Below are positions 18,906 to 29,309 of a DNA stretch of 33,270 bases, piece by piece. The notes under the pieces were generated by a model that worked only from the letters and a program-made list of their open reading frames with translations, was not told the DNA's origin and did no database searches. The stretch lies in NCBI GenBank assembly GCA_963575745.1, contig CAUYUJ010000890.1:55001-88270 (forward strand). The letters run 5' to 3'. A program made the position numbers and the translations under genes. The stretch comes from Prorocentrum cordatum (taxonomy: Eukaryota; Sar; Dinophyceae; Prorocentrales; Prorocentraceae). How positions within the stretch are numbered: position 1 is the stretch's first letter; each line of letters begins with the position of its first letter.

Positions 18906-19500
18906 CGGAAGTACACCAAGGCAAACGCGCCCATGACGCACAGGGAGAACGCCGCATCAATCAAAATCACCTCACCCACACTGATGAAGCACCCCAACGA
19001 CACATTTCAAACCGAACCAAACACACGCGTCTACACACACTCACACACGTGCCACACACCCACACTCACGACAACCACACAAACACATACCGAATACCAA
19101 CCAAACCACACCACGCACCGACACTACAACACACTGCACCAAACACGCGACCACAACCATACCAGGACAGACACCCATCACGAACCACACGAAGCACACC
19201 ACATCCACACCATCGCACACGAACCCCAACGCGCCCCCATGGTTGCCCAAAATAGGACCCGCCAGAATGGTCCAGAATGCTTCCGCGTAACATCCTCAGA
19301 GGCAACCGAACCCCACCGTGAACGGCCCGGGAGCACACGCGGGAACGCCTCTGGCTTTGATAGCCGCCCGAGCGCGCCACATGGATGCACTTCGCGCAAT
19401 GCATTGTCATAATCTTTCTCGTCTCCACGGCGTCGCCCATGGCCATGGTATCCGGTTTTTCTCTTTTTCGCACTCCGCATCTACATTTGTCCGCCCATCC
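18906..19500. other. Unique segment with a CA-rich core (19012-19215)
   Basis: The core is rich in ACACAC, CCACAC and CAACCA words and encodes Thr/His-rich peptides in several frames, which is not gene evidence. The flanks have no recognised feature. Confidence 0.5.
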
Positions 19501-19502
19501 TC

Positions 19503-19885
19503 TTCTCCATGGACTTACCTCACACGTGCGTCTTCCGTTTTGTTAACGTACCTGTTTAACCGTTCCGCCCTTTCTGGTTCCCGACGCTCCAAGATGGCCC
19601 AAGAGGCCCCCAAGGCCGCCCCATGACAGCCCAAGAGGCCTCCAAAAGAGCCCCCAGCGGGCAGAAGAGGGCCCCAAAACGGCCCAAAAGATTTCTCCAT
19701 GGACGTACCTGACACGTGCGTCTTCCGTCTTGTTAACGTACATTTTTAAACCGTTCCGCCCCTTGTGCTTCCCGACGCCCCAAGATGGCCCAAGAGGCCC
19801 CCAAGGCCGCCCCAAGACAGCCCAAGAGGCCTCCACGAGCGCCCCACGCCGGCAGAAGAGGGCCCCAAAACTGCCCAAAGGATGC
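19503..19885 (+). repeat. 190-bp tandem duplication of a repeat-family module
   Basis: TTCTCCATGGAC at 19503 recurs at 19693, followed in both by TACCT-ACACGTGCGTCTTCCG, GTTAACGTAC, AACCGTTCCGCC and GCCCAAGAGGCC words. Exact offset is 190 bp with few differences, so this is a recent local duplication. Confidence 0.85.
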
Positions 19886-20325
19886 CCAACACGGTCCAAC
19901 CTCAAATGAAACCACTTGAAGCATGTAGCTTCTGGCTCGCACTCCAACACCAAGGGTCCACGCCCATCCCTCATAGCCCACGGGAACGACGGGGACGCCC
20001 CACGAAGGCCTTGACCGTCGCCCAAGAAAGCGCGACGGGCATCCAACATGATTGTCCTCAACGACCCTGGCAAGGCGGCGGCATGGGCAGACGCGCCGGG
20101 GGCCCTCGAGGAGGAAAACGAAAAATGAGGAGGAGGAGGAGGAGGAGGAGGAGGAGAAGGCCCCGCATATGCACAACGAAAATGCACACATCCTCGGGCG
20201 CCCGACGACTTCGAACCAAGATCCCAGGGTTTGGGATCAGCAGGCGGGGGTCTCACCATTCCCCGCTCCCTCGGACTGCCACGGCAAAGGGCGGTGGCGG
20301 CCGGCCACGGGACCTCCACACCACT
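19886..20325. other. Mixed segment with an (AGG)n run (20126-20160)
   Basis: The AGG run is the only sizeable purine-rich-on-plus triplet array in this part of the window; the others are pyrimidine-rich on the plus strand. The remainder shows no recognised gene. Confidence 0.5.
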
Positions 20326-20329
20326 GCGG

Positions 20330-20462
20330 CGATGACGAAAGCGGCCGCAACGACGACGGCGGCGAAGACGACGCCGGCGGCGGCGAGAGTGCCGGCGACG
20401 CCGACGAGAACGGCAACGGCGACGGCAACGGCGACGGCGACGACGACGCTGACGACGATGGA
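20330..20462. repeat. GGCGAC/GACGAC imperfect repeat
   Basis: About 130 bp of GCGACGGC and GACGACG words. Frames give Ala/Thr or Gly/Asp peptides on the plus strand and Val/Ala on the minus strand. Confidence 0.85.
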
Positions 20463-20848
20463 AGAAGCCAAAAGGGGACGGGGGAGGAAGAAAGGCGGGA
20501 GGGAAAGGAGGAGGGAGAAGGAATGGGGAGATGTGAGAGTCAAGCTACGTCCACCCGCGTCATATCTGACCTCCTTCCCTCCGTTCCGTGCACCACGGCG
20601 CTGTTTTGCCTCTATCCGCAGACACCTGTCGTAACGGACCTGTGGCTCCGGAAAGGGCCATTTCTCCCCAGATGGAATAAGACAGTGTGGGTGGTGGTGG
20701 TGGCGAAACTGATACAACGCAACGCGAATGGAGCCGAACCAAATAGCACCAGCGCATCGCCACTCGGTTCAAACCAAACGAAACCAAATCAAACGAAATA
20801 AACGCCGCGGAACGTGGCAGATAGTGCCCGTCGTGTTCAACATGGTTT
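20463..20848. other. Unique segment, no gene recognised
   Basis: About 390 bp of mixed composition including a short GGTGGTGGTGG run and AACCAAA-type repeats near 20770. No domain or RNA gene is recognised. Confidence 0.4.
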
Positions 20849-21579
20849 ACATCCGCCGACCCCTTGTGGGTCTCTAGTCGTGCGAGACTGCCCCCCCCAT
20901 AATCTCCCCCCCCCCTCTCGGGGACACCAAACCGGCAATTCCCCCCCCCCCCCTGGGCCCAGTACGGTCCGTGACAATGCGCGCAGGGAGGGCGGGGGAA
21001 GAGAGCCCCAAAACGGTCTTGGAGGGCACAAAGATCCCGTCCAGACCGTCCAAGAGGGCCACGAGTCGCCAGAACATCGTGCCATGACGCCGACCATGGC
21101 TTCCATACGGCCTCCAAGGCCCCCCAAACACCCGCAGAGGCCTTGAATATGCGCCCCAAGACGGCCCCCAGACGCAAAAGTCGCCACATTTCTTTCGTAA
21201 ACCGTACATGTTTGGAAAAAATCACCTTCTCGGCTTGCCGACGCTCCTAGACGGCACAAGAGGCCCCCGATGCCGCCCCAAGACAGCCCGGGAGACCTCC
21301 AAGAGAGCCCGCAGACGGCCCAAGAGGCGCCCAACACGGCCCAACAAAGCCCCAAGACGGGCACAAGAGAGCGCGCCCCGTCCCAGGAGACCGCCAGGAA
21401 GCCCAAGAGGCCCCAGATGCGCCCCAAAAACTCCCAGGAGATCCCCCAAAAGGCCCCAGGAAGCCCCCCTGAAGCCCAACAGAGGCCCCAACAGGCTCCA
21501 AAACACCCATGGAAAAGTCCGAACCTGCCTCCGAAACCCGGCGACAGCCGCCACAGAAAAACAAAGGGTCGGCGGATGT
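20849..21579 (+). mobile_element. Possible non-autonomous element with 14-bp terminal inverted repeats
   Basis: The left end ACATCCGCCGACCC (20849-20862) is the exact reverse complement of GGGTCGGCGGATGT (21566-21579). Similarity continues inward with mismatches. The interior belongs to the GCCCAAGAGGCC family. There is no transposase and no obvious target-site duplication, so a MITE-like element is only one reading; another is an inverted copy of the family end that happens to lie here. Confidence 0.45.
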
Positions 21580-22085
21580 GGCGTAAGCCTGTAGAATCAT
21601 CAACACCCCCCTCTCCCCCCAATCCTCCCTCCTCCTCCCCCTCGGTCGGTCGGTCGGTCGAAGCGCAAGTAAAATCGAAGCGCGCACTCGGGAAACGGGC
21701 GAGACAAAGCGGGACGAAGACAGCGGCGACGAGGAGCCCCCAAACCCTGGAGCCACCAGGAAGGCACAAACCTGAAACCCACGCAACCCCCCAAGAAAGG
21801 GGACGCAAGGAAGGACGAGAGGAGTAAAGGACAAGACGGGCCGCCGTGGGGGGGAGCATGCGCGAAAGGCGTGCCAAACACGACGCAAAACAACAGAAGC
21901 CCACAAAGGCCGCTCCGGGACACAAGGACCACATCGGCCCGTTCAAGGACCAAAGCAAATTTCAAGCCGAATCCGGCAATCGACCTAGACACGCACTGGG
22001 CCTCAGCAGGCGCCCGCTGGTCTCTCAGAGCGCGCCAAGCTACGCACCTCGCGCCTAGCAACTCATAACTCTTGGCAGGTGCGAA
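21580..22085. other. Unique segment, no gene recognised
   Basis: It contains a CCCTCCTCCTCC run and TCGGTCGGTCGGTCGGTCG (about 21642-21660). Minus-strand frames extend through it without a recognisable motif. Confidence 0.4.
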
Positions 22086-22110
22086 GGAAATCTGCTTCAC
22101 AGCAAAAGGC

Positions 22111-22440
22111 TCACTGTTCGCAATTAGTCACTCCACTGGCACAGTTGATCTTAGCTTTCATCAAATGTGTTTGGGCAGCTTTCACGTGGTCTAAAGAAAT
22201 ATATTCTAGAGCGGGCAAGGCTGTGGTTGACGACGGAGCCGGAGCCTGCGTATTCACCCGTACAGTGGCAAGAACATCGATGGCCACGGCCTCCCAGGCC
22301 TTGAACCGCTCGAGCGCTGCAAGGAAACATTCAGCTGCAGCACTGTCCATGTCATGCGTAACAAGGAGCGCCACCATTTCTGACAAAATCGCGACCTTGT
22401 TTTCGGTACGCACTCTTGGCCAGGTGTGTGATGTATCACA
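22111..22440 (-). CDS. Coding-like exon or fragment, unknown function (part B)
   Basis: On the minus strand the stretch VAILSEMVALLVTHDMDSAA, ECFLAALERFKAWEAVAIDV and LEYISLDHVKAAQTHLMKAK looks like genuine coding sequence with amphipathic helices, and it ends in a stop at 22111. It lies downstream of part A in a different frame. No family is recognised; a spliced host gene or an unrecognised element are both possible. Confidence 0.35.
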   Translation of the reverse strand, partial: CDTSHTWPRVRTENKVAILSEMVALLVTHDMDSAAAECFLAALERFKAWEAVAIDVLATVRVNTQAPAPSSTTALPALEYISLDHVKAAQTHLMKAKINCASGVTNCEQ

Positions 22441-23215
22441 GCTCGTGCAGGGTCTGGAGACTGTGTCTGGCCTTGCGGGCCTCTGCAGCGGGCTGGAACT
22501 CAGGGCCATCCCGACGTAGAGTCGGTTGGAACAAGGCGAGGCTCGCAGACCCACTGTTCGTGCCATCCTCCTTCGCAATAACAACCTCGGACCCGTGGAT
22601 CACGTCGTCGCAGTCGCAGTCGTCCTCGGTGCTGTTGCAGGCCGCGCCAACTGACCCGCCAGAGTGAAGCAAAGCGAGGCACGCAGACCACTTGTCCTTG
22701 CCTTTCTCCGGCACGAAGTCGTCCTCGGACAGCCTGACTTCCAACCCGACAGGATGTTGGCGTGGCTGTCGATGCTGCCGATCTGGCTTCAGAGCTCCTC
22801 GTCGAACATGTTCATATCCTGCACCTCGGCCCTCGCACGCATGCCCATCGTGTAAGCCAGGTGGCGCTGGTGCCACCGATGGGGAATCGAGCCAGAGGCA
22901 AATTTCACTACAACCGTCTGAGTGCAAGTGGCCTCGATCAACAGTGATTGCCACGTGGTGTCTCTAAGCGAATGGCCATCGAGGTACGGCCACGAGACTG
23001 GAAAATCCTGATGTTTGCGTTGGTTCGTCCTTGGTGAGCGGAGCACCCGACCGTGATGTGCACATGCGCCCCTTTCACAATGAGATATCACGTCAAAGCA
23101 CGACGAGCAGTAACAAACATTGCGAGGCAAAATGTTCCTGCTGCAGGGGTGATCAGCGCAGGTGCACTCTGAAAGCCTCGCAAACAAGCACGTGCCTGAG
23201 CGATGGCTGAGCTGA
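22436..23215 (-). CDS. Coding-like sequence with a cysteine-rich start, unknown function (part A)
   Basis: The minus-strand frame from about 23215 has a Cys-rich segment C-x4-C-x9-C-x-C-x2-C-x6-C (around 23150-23080) that could bind zinc, then PVSWPYLDGHSLRDTTWQSL and VQDMNMFDEELW. The first frame loses coding character near 22790, and another frame (DDFVPEKGKDKWSACLALLH, then SEVVIAKEDGTNSGSASLAL) continues to a stop near 22436. The frame change may be an intron or an error. No family recognised. Confidence 0.35.
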
Positions 23216-23218
23216 GCC

Positions 23219-23306
23219 ATCCTCCTCCTCCTCCTCCTCATCATCATCATCCTCATCATCATCCTCATCCTCATCCTCATCCTCATCCTCATCCTCATCC
23301 TCATCC

Positions 23307-23367
<61 letters not shown>
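23219..23367. repeat. (TCC)n then (TCA)n/(TCCTCA)n compound repeat
   Basis: TCC repeats pass to TCATCC hexamers and then to pure TCA. It abuts the Cys-rich minus-strand frame and is probably not part of it. Confidence 0.93.
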
Positions 23368-23369
<2 letters not shown>

Positions 23370-23995
23370 TCCACCACATAATCCTCCCCCCCCGCCTCCC
23401 CTTTCCCCAGCCCCCCTCCTCCTCCGCGCCCGCGGCCTCGTCCACGCTCCCCTTCCTCGACCCCCCCGTCCACGTCCGCCGCTCCTACTCCCGCTCCCTG
23501 GGGCTTGGCCGCTTCTCCTGGATTCCTGGCCCTCTGTATACCGGACTAGGACTTCGACGCCCCTGGCGTATTTGGGCCGCACGGCAAAAAAAAACCTCCG
23601 CCCTCTCCTCTGCCCCCTGCGCATTCCCATCCCCCTCCTGCTCCTCCTCCTGCTCCTCTGCTCCTCCTGCTGCTTCTCTTCTCATGCTCCTCATCCTCAT
23701 CCTCCTCCTCCTCCTCCTTGTCCTCGTCCTCATCCTCCTCCTCCTCCTCCTCATCCTCCTCCTCCTCATGCTCCTCTTCCTCCTCCTCCTCCTCCTCCTC
23801 TTGCTCCTCCTCCTTCTCCTCCTCCTCCTCATCATCATCCTCGTCCTCGTCCTCATACTCATCCTCATCCTCCTCATCTTTCTTCACGTCCACCACTCTT
23901 CACCCTTTCCTTTCCGTCGCTCAATTTCCGAACATTTGTAGTTCCGGCTTTTCGTTAGAGGTGGGGCCTGCAAACAGTCAGCTGTGAACAGAAAA
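23368..23995. repeat. Pyrimidine-rich segment with a (TCC)n/(CAT)n core (23640-23880)
   Basis: C-rich lead sequence, an A9 run near 23585, then about 240 bp of TCC with CAT and GTC interruptions. Open frames on both strands are repeat-derived (poly-Ser/Leu or poly-Glu/Arg). Confidence 0.75.
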
Positions 23996-24234
23996 ACAAT
24001 TTGGCGGCTCCGCTGCCAAGCTCCATCTCCGACTCCGACGATGTTTTGGCGGTGCCGGTGGCGGCGATGACGGCGGCGACGGCTGCGGCGGCGCCTCGGG
24101 GCCGCCGTCCAGCGTCCCAAGGTGCGGCGCCTGGCGGCAGGGCAGCGGCGGAGACTCGCGTTTTGCCGCTCCCGCCGCGTCGAAGGCGGGCGTGGGGCGC
24201 CAGCTCATGCTCCTACCCCGTGTCCGTCTCGTCC
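23996..24234. other. GGC-rich segment, no gene recognised
   Basis: It is rich in GGCGGCG triplets and has a short alanine-rich plus frame. No domain or RNA structure is recognised. Confidence 0.4.
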
Positions 24235-25172
24235 ACCATTTCCTCCTCCTCCTCTTCTTCTTATTCGCATGTTTGTTCTTATTGGTATTCGTATTATTAG
24301 TAGCGTTCTTAATCTTACTATATTACGAATGCTTGTGTCATTATTCCTTTCCGTATTAATTCTGTCATTATTACTAATAGTAGCATTGTTTGTATTATTA
24401 ATTATTCTAACTAGTACGAGTATTATTAGTACTTTTCGTATGAGTAGTCCTCTTCCTTTGCTCTTGTTAGCATTAGCATAAGTATTCCTATTATTAGTAT
24501 ACCATTAGTGTGGTTATTAACAGACTATTCCTTAGTCTTACTACCATGATTGAAGTATGATTATGTAAATTATTAATGTTAGTATGAGTATCCTCTGCAT
24601 TATTATTTTACTAGTCTTGACACTAGTATCTAGCATCATTAGCAGTATTAGCATTACTATTATGAATATGTTTATAATTAGTATGTTCATTGGTCTTGTT
24701 ATTAGTCATATTAATATTACTAGTATGACTGATATTAGTAGTCTTAATATTCTTCTAATTACAACTATTAGTTTGATTATTCTCAAAGTATTGCCACTAT
24801 TATCATTTGTGTGAGTAGTATCGTTCTTAGTATCAGTAGTATTGCTCGTCTTATCATTACGGGTACTATTATTATTGTAAGTCTTAGTTTTCGAATTCGT
24901 ATTAGTATTACTACTCTTGTTATTACTATTGCTTGATCTTCTCATTATTATCATCATGATTTTTAGTATGTTGCTTGTTTGTCTTGTTAGTGCTATTAGT
25001 CTTACTGTTCGCATTATTATTGTTAACACTATTACTCTTACTATTCGTATTGTTACTACAATAGTATGCGTAGTCTGTGTGTCCTTACTCTTAATATGCT
25101 TCTCATTGTGCTTGTGCGTGTGATCATTTGTATTAGTTATGTTCTTCCTCATTCTCCTCCTCTTCCTCTTCC
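24235..25172. repeat. (TCC)n, degenerate AT-rich triplet tract, (TCC)n
   Basis: A short TCC run leads into about 880 bp of drifted TTATTAGTAT/TAGTATTACT triplets, then back into a TCC run (25147-25172). The tract is the same class as 12310-12815. The copia element begins directly after the final TCC run. Confidence 0.75.
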
Positions 25173-25294
25173 TGTAAGAGATCAAGCACTTGTCCCAATC
25201 TCTCGCGTTTCTCGTTTTGCTTCTCTCAGCGCGTCCGTTCCGCAGCCGGCCTGGGTCAAGCTCACCCGAAGAAAAACGCGTCTGCTCTCTTACA
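25173..25294 (+). repeat. 5' LTR (122 bp)
   Basis: It starts TGTAAGAG and ends CTCTTACA, a perfect 8-bp inverted terminal repeat with the canonical TG...CA ends. The body (GATCAAGCACTTGTCCC, CTCTCGCGT, GGGTCAAGCTCA, GAAAAACGCGTCTGCT) is shared with 33017-33114. It is short for a copia LTR. Confidence 0.9.
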
Positions 25295-25306
25295 TGGCAG
25301 CGGAGC
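25295..25306 (+). other. Primer binding site
   Basis: TGGCAGCGGAGC lies directly after the LTR CA end. It matches 9 of 12 bases of TGGTATCAGAGC, the initiator-methionine tRNA complement common in copia elements. This fixes the LTR boundary. Confidence 0.75.
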
Positions 25307-25384
25307 GTTCTTTGATGAAATCGTAGGTTTCAGATCCACGGAAAAACTGGGGAACGGTTCTCAGAACAGTCCCATAAGAAACAA

Positions 25385-26412
25385 ATGGCACGAGGGGTCA
25401 TCGATACGAAACTTCCTGGGAAGAACGTCAAAGAGTTTTCGGGCCGAGGTGCTGATTGGCCAGATTGATCACCTCAGTTTGAGAACTATGCAGGTGCAGT
25501 GAGCAGTGAAACGTTGGAAAACATGGAACTCGCAAGAACGAGGCAAAATGCTCTAAAACTTTCAGAGATGGCCACAAATGCGAAACAGCATGCGGCCAAT
25601 ATTGCATACATGTTGGGAAGCCGTGTCAAAAGAGAAATGGCCAAGGTGTATCGCAAGCTTGAAAAGGGAGACCTCTTCGAAATGTAGCGGCAAGCATGCG
25701 CCCGACATGATCCCAACGATCGAAACACACGTAGGTGACTCATGCCAGCAATCTTGAGTTACGATTTCTACACCGATCGTCTGGACAGCTTACTGGAGAA
25801 ACGGGCAGAGTTCGAAGATACTGTGCATCAGTACGATGATCCTGCGAATCCAGAGGGGTGTTCCGACGACGTGAAAATCACAGCATTTGTCCAAACGATT
25901 CCAGAAACCAGGAATGGGCATTTTGAGTTGAACACGGAGTTGTATGAGACTTATGAGAAGCTCCAGCAGAAGATTTTAGCGCATGTCCGGGGAAAGCGAG
26001 ACTGGGGGGGGGGGGGGGGAAAAGCCAAATCAGGAAGCGAGCTCAATAACAGGCCCATAGAAGTCGATCCGTTCACATCCAAGAGGAAAGGAGGAGAGAC
26101 AGGAGAAGGGAACGGACTCCATGCAGGAGGGAAAACCAATGGAGGAAGCGGATTCTACTCAGGAGGATAAATAGGAAAGACAGGAGGAGGGAAAGGAAAG
26201 CATCAAGGAGGGAAGTACGGGGACAAGGGTTGTGCAGGCAAGGTCGGTGCTGGGAAAGGGGAGAGAGGAACCCCCAGCAATGGCAGTCAGGTTCCTCCTG
26301 GGGTCGCCCTGGCTGGCAAGGGCCCGGGAAGCCGTCCGACAAAGCTGCTGGCGGAAAAGGCTCGCAGTCCAAATGGTGTGACATTGTCGAATTGCCATTG
26401 GACTTCAGAGTG
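25385..26412 (+). pseudogene. Copia gag-like frame with in-frame stops
   Basis: One frame can be read from ATG at 25385 through 26412 and beyond with stops at 25466 (TGA), 25685 (TAG), 25736 (TGA) and 26168 (TAA). Coding character is strong: KLPGKNVKEFSGRGADWPD, YTDRLDSLLEKRAEFEDT-like and ELNTELYETYEKLQQKILAH. A Gly/Lys-rich linker includes a G16 run (26004-26019). A CCHC knuckle remnant follows at 26368-26412, where HWTSEC is present but the first Cys pair is lost, apparently by a one-base deletion. Gag would package element RNA. Confidence 0.75.
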
Positions 26413-27285
26413 TAGGTTTGACTGCAAAGGCAGAGCAAACCAGCAAGGTAACAGGTCAGCTGAGGTTGCACCCCAGTCCCAGTCGAAAGACCAGGGGATT
26501 TCGAAGAGCCCGTCCTGGGACGATGGACCGCAGTACCAGCCTGAAGACTTTGCCGCAGTGTGTCCAGCATGTGAAGGAGGTGAGGGAGAGCAGTCAAATG
26601 AGAGTTGTCTTGAAATAAAGTTTGGTAGTGTCCGTGTGCATGCTTGCATGGACGTTGGGGCGCAGACCGACAGCTGCTCTTCTGAGGAATCCGCTGGGGG
26701 AACTCAATGGCGTCGGTCTTCAGACGGGGATCCCAGCACGGAGGAAGAGGATAAAGGGAAAACCAGAAGCACGGAGCACGAGCCTTTGAATAAGTGTGCG
26801 CACACGCGCACAGCGACTGCACCTCAGATTCCGCGCGCGCGTTTGCCCACACCGCACAAGAAACACTCATCGGTCGAAACTCGTCGGTCGAAACTTCGTC
26901 GAAGTCAACGGGGTGGAAAGTGTTGCGCGCGCAAGTGTTTTCAATATTCCTTTTGGTGCTCGTCGCTGCAAGCAGACCGTTCTCGCCGCATGTGTCTCCA
27001 GAGGTGCGTCCTAACAATCGCCAGTGCTTTATACGAGCCTGCGAGCCGCCTGGCAATTCTGGAGAACCCGGGGCTTTACGTTCTACGAGACATCGCAGAG
27101 GGATTCCCGCGCCAGGGATCGACGGAATCACAGCGAGCGGACATGAAATGAAGAGGTTTGGGAATAAGGGTATCCCATTACAGATGATCGGATCAAATGG
27201 GAAAATGTTGCAACTCGTGATTCGAATCAGACCGTTTCGGAATGCTTCGACTACGTCGATTAGTGTAGGCCGCCTTGCGAAGTAA
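26413..27285 (+). pseudogene. Copia protease region, degenerate
   Basis: The gag frame continues to 27151. At about 26636-26680 it reads VHACMDVGAQTDSC, where a DSGA-type aspartic protease active site is expected; Ser is replaced by Val. A second frame then carries SISVGRLAK (ending 27285), matching the LSVGRL-like motif that follows copia protease. Between them the sequence is Arg/Thr-rich and poorly conserved. Confidence 0.55.
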
Positions 27286-27825
27286 AAGAATGTTCACGTT
27301 TGGGAATGTCCAGGTCGCGGCCATCTCCCCAAGCTTTCTGGGCGAATGTCAAGTGAAAAAGTAGAATTTCCTATACCATGCCAAAGCTAGGTATTTCGAT
27401 CCAGGGCGAGTCCCCGAGACTATGAAAAATGCAATCTCGCCCGTGGCCTTCCAAAAACCTTTTGAGGACCCCCCGACAAATTTCCCAGCGTCGCTTCCGC
27501 GAGAAATACCGCCGGACGCAAACGAAATGTGACTCTTGACAAGCGCAAGGGGCACATTCGCACTGCACCCCCGGACTAATGCGACGCACAATCCGGCTGG
27601 CAGCCTTCTAACAAGATTGACTCAGGAAACGGCCGCTCCCATCCGCAATGCGTGGGTTACATGGAACAAATCGCCCTGGAAAGCTCTTGAGACTCGAACC
27701 GACTGGACAGCCCTCCAAAATCCTGAGGAAAGCTTGGGGCCCGACGGCCCCCCCTCACAGCATTCACACGGAAATGCGAGATACGCCGCAATTCCGACGG
27801 GAAGGAAACCGCAACATCCACACAA
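27286..27825 (+). other. Copia protease-integrase spacer, no readable domain
   Basis: About 540 bp with several stops in every plus frame. Nothing beyond its position within the element is recognised. Confidence 0.45.
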
Positions 27826-28033
27826 TTGCCATTCGAAGTTGATGGTGATGAAGCGCATACTCCCGCAGCCCCGAAGATCCCAAAGCGACCCACTAAGCAG
27901 GAAACAGACGCGCACAGTCTTACGCACATGCAGTTTCACGATTGGCGCGAATTCTGCGTCAGAGGCTGGTCACAAGAATCACCTTATAAACGCGGCGTAG
28001 ACTCCCCATACCCTCTAGTTCAAGTAGATTATT
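27826..28033 (+). pseudogene. Copia integrase N-terminal zinc region and start of the catalytic core
   Basis: Integrase inserts the cDNA. The frame reads AHSLTHMQFHDWREFCVRG, an H-x3-H...C pattern of the HHCC domain in which the first Cys of the WC-x2-C pair is Arg. SQESPYKR and VQVDY follow; D of VQVDY is the first residue of the DDE triad. The frame is then interrupted by a minisatellite block. Confidence 0.72.
27924..28033 (+). repeat. 110-bp direct repeat flanking the minisatellite, left copy
   Basis: Identical to 29310-29419 except T at 28019 versus C at 29405. It is integrase coding sequence. The copy offset is 1386 bp. Confidence 0.95.
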
Positions 28034-29309
28034 CTCTTGCACAGCTGTGCTCTAGAGCTCGGACATCTTTATTTTCGTGTCGTGTCGTGTCGTTCGTCCC
28101 CCTGCCCCCCCCCCCTGCCCCCCCCCGTCCAGGCTCCCCAGGGCAGCCCCCCTGGGCCTCCCGTCCAGGCTCCCCAGGGCAGCCCCCCTGGGCCTCGGAC
28201 ACCTTTATTTTCGTGTCGTGTCGTGTCGTTCGTCCCCCTGCCCCCCCCTGCCCCCCGTCCAGGCATCCCAGGGCAGTCCGTCCAGGCTTCCCAGGGCAGC
28301 CCCCCTGGGCCACGGAACCCTTTATTTTCGTGTCGTTCGTCGTTCGTGTCGTTCGCCTCCCTGGCCCTGGTCGTCCCCCTGGCCCTGGCCCTCACCCCCC
28401 CCTGCCTCCCATCCAGTCCAGCCTTCCCAGAGCAGCCCGTCCAGGCTTCCCAGGACAGCCCCCCTGGGCAACGGAACCTTTTATTTTCGTGTCGTTCGTC
28501 GTTCGTGTCGTTCGTCCCCCGGGGCAGCCCGTCCAGGCTTCCCAGGGCAGCCCCCCTGGGCCACGGAACCCTTTATTTTCGTGTCGTTCGTCGTTCGTGT
28601 CGTTCGTCCCCCTGGCCCTGGTCGCCCCCTGGCCCTGGCCCTCACCCCCCCCTGCCCCGCGTCCAGGCATCCCAGGGCAGCCCGTCCAGGCTTCCCAGGG
28701 CAGCCCCCCTAGGCCACGGAACCCTTTATTTTCGTGTCGTTCGTCGTTCGTGTCGTTCGTCCCCCTGGCCCTGGTCGTCCCCCTGGCCCTGGCCCGCACC
28801 CCCCCCTGCCTCCCATCCAGTCCAGCCTTCCCAGAGCAGCCCGTCCAGGCTTCCCAGGGCAGCCCCCCTGGGCCACGGAACCTTTTATTCTCTTGCACAG
28901 CTGTGCTCTAGAGCTCGGACATCTTTATTTTCGTGTCGTGTCGTGTCGTTCGTCCCCCTGCCCCCCCCCCTGCCCCCCCCGTCCAGGCTCCCCAGGGCAG
29001 CCCCCCTGGGCCTCCCGTCCAGGCTCCCCAGGGCAGCCCCCTGGGCCTCGGACACCTTTATTTTCGTGTCGTGTCGTGTCGTTCGTCCCCCTGCCCCCCC
29101 CCCTGCCCCATCCCCGCCCAGGCTTCCCAGGCTCTTGGGGAGCCACTGGTCCTGGTCCTGACCTCCCTGGCCCCGCTGGCTCTGGTGTCCTGGACCCAGC
29201 CTCCCCCCCCCGGCCCTGGCCACAAAAAGTGAACTCCTGGAGGAAGGAGGCGAAAGCTTCCTGTCTCCAGCAGCTCCTTTGTGCAAGAGCCAGGGCACGC
29301 GTGCCACTT
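28034..29309 (+). repeat. Minisatellite block inside the copia integrase
   Basis: Eight occurrences of TTTATTTTCGTGTCG (28068, 28203, 28320, about 28480, 28572, 28725, 28924, 29057) alternate with CCAGGCTTCCCAGGGCAGCC plus CCCCTGGG, a hairpin-capable unit, and CCCTGGCCCTGG runs. A segment of about 215 bp starting CTCTTGCACAGCTGTGCTCT at 28034 recurs at 28890. The left end CTCTTGCACA (28034-28043) is the reverse complement of TGTGCAAGAG (29280-29289). No gene is present; frames are Pro/Ser-rich and repeat-derived. Confidence 0.9.

Noticed and set aside
25173-25294. Reading the copia ends as terminal inverted repeats of a DNA transposon
   Set aside because: The inverted 8 bp lie within one LTR, a direct copy exists at 33019-33114, and a primer site, polypurine tract and reverse transcriptase are present.
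27221-27240. TTCGAATC-like words as possible tRNA T-loops (also 11193, 12428, 20205)
   Set aside because: No paired acceptor, D-arm or anticodon stem could be found around any of them.
28034-29309. Pro/Ser-rich open frames in the minisatellite block
   Set aside because: They follow the repeat unit and are open in several frames on both strands.
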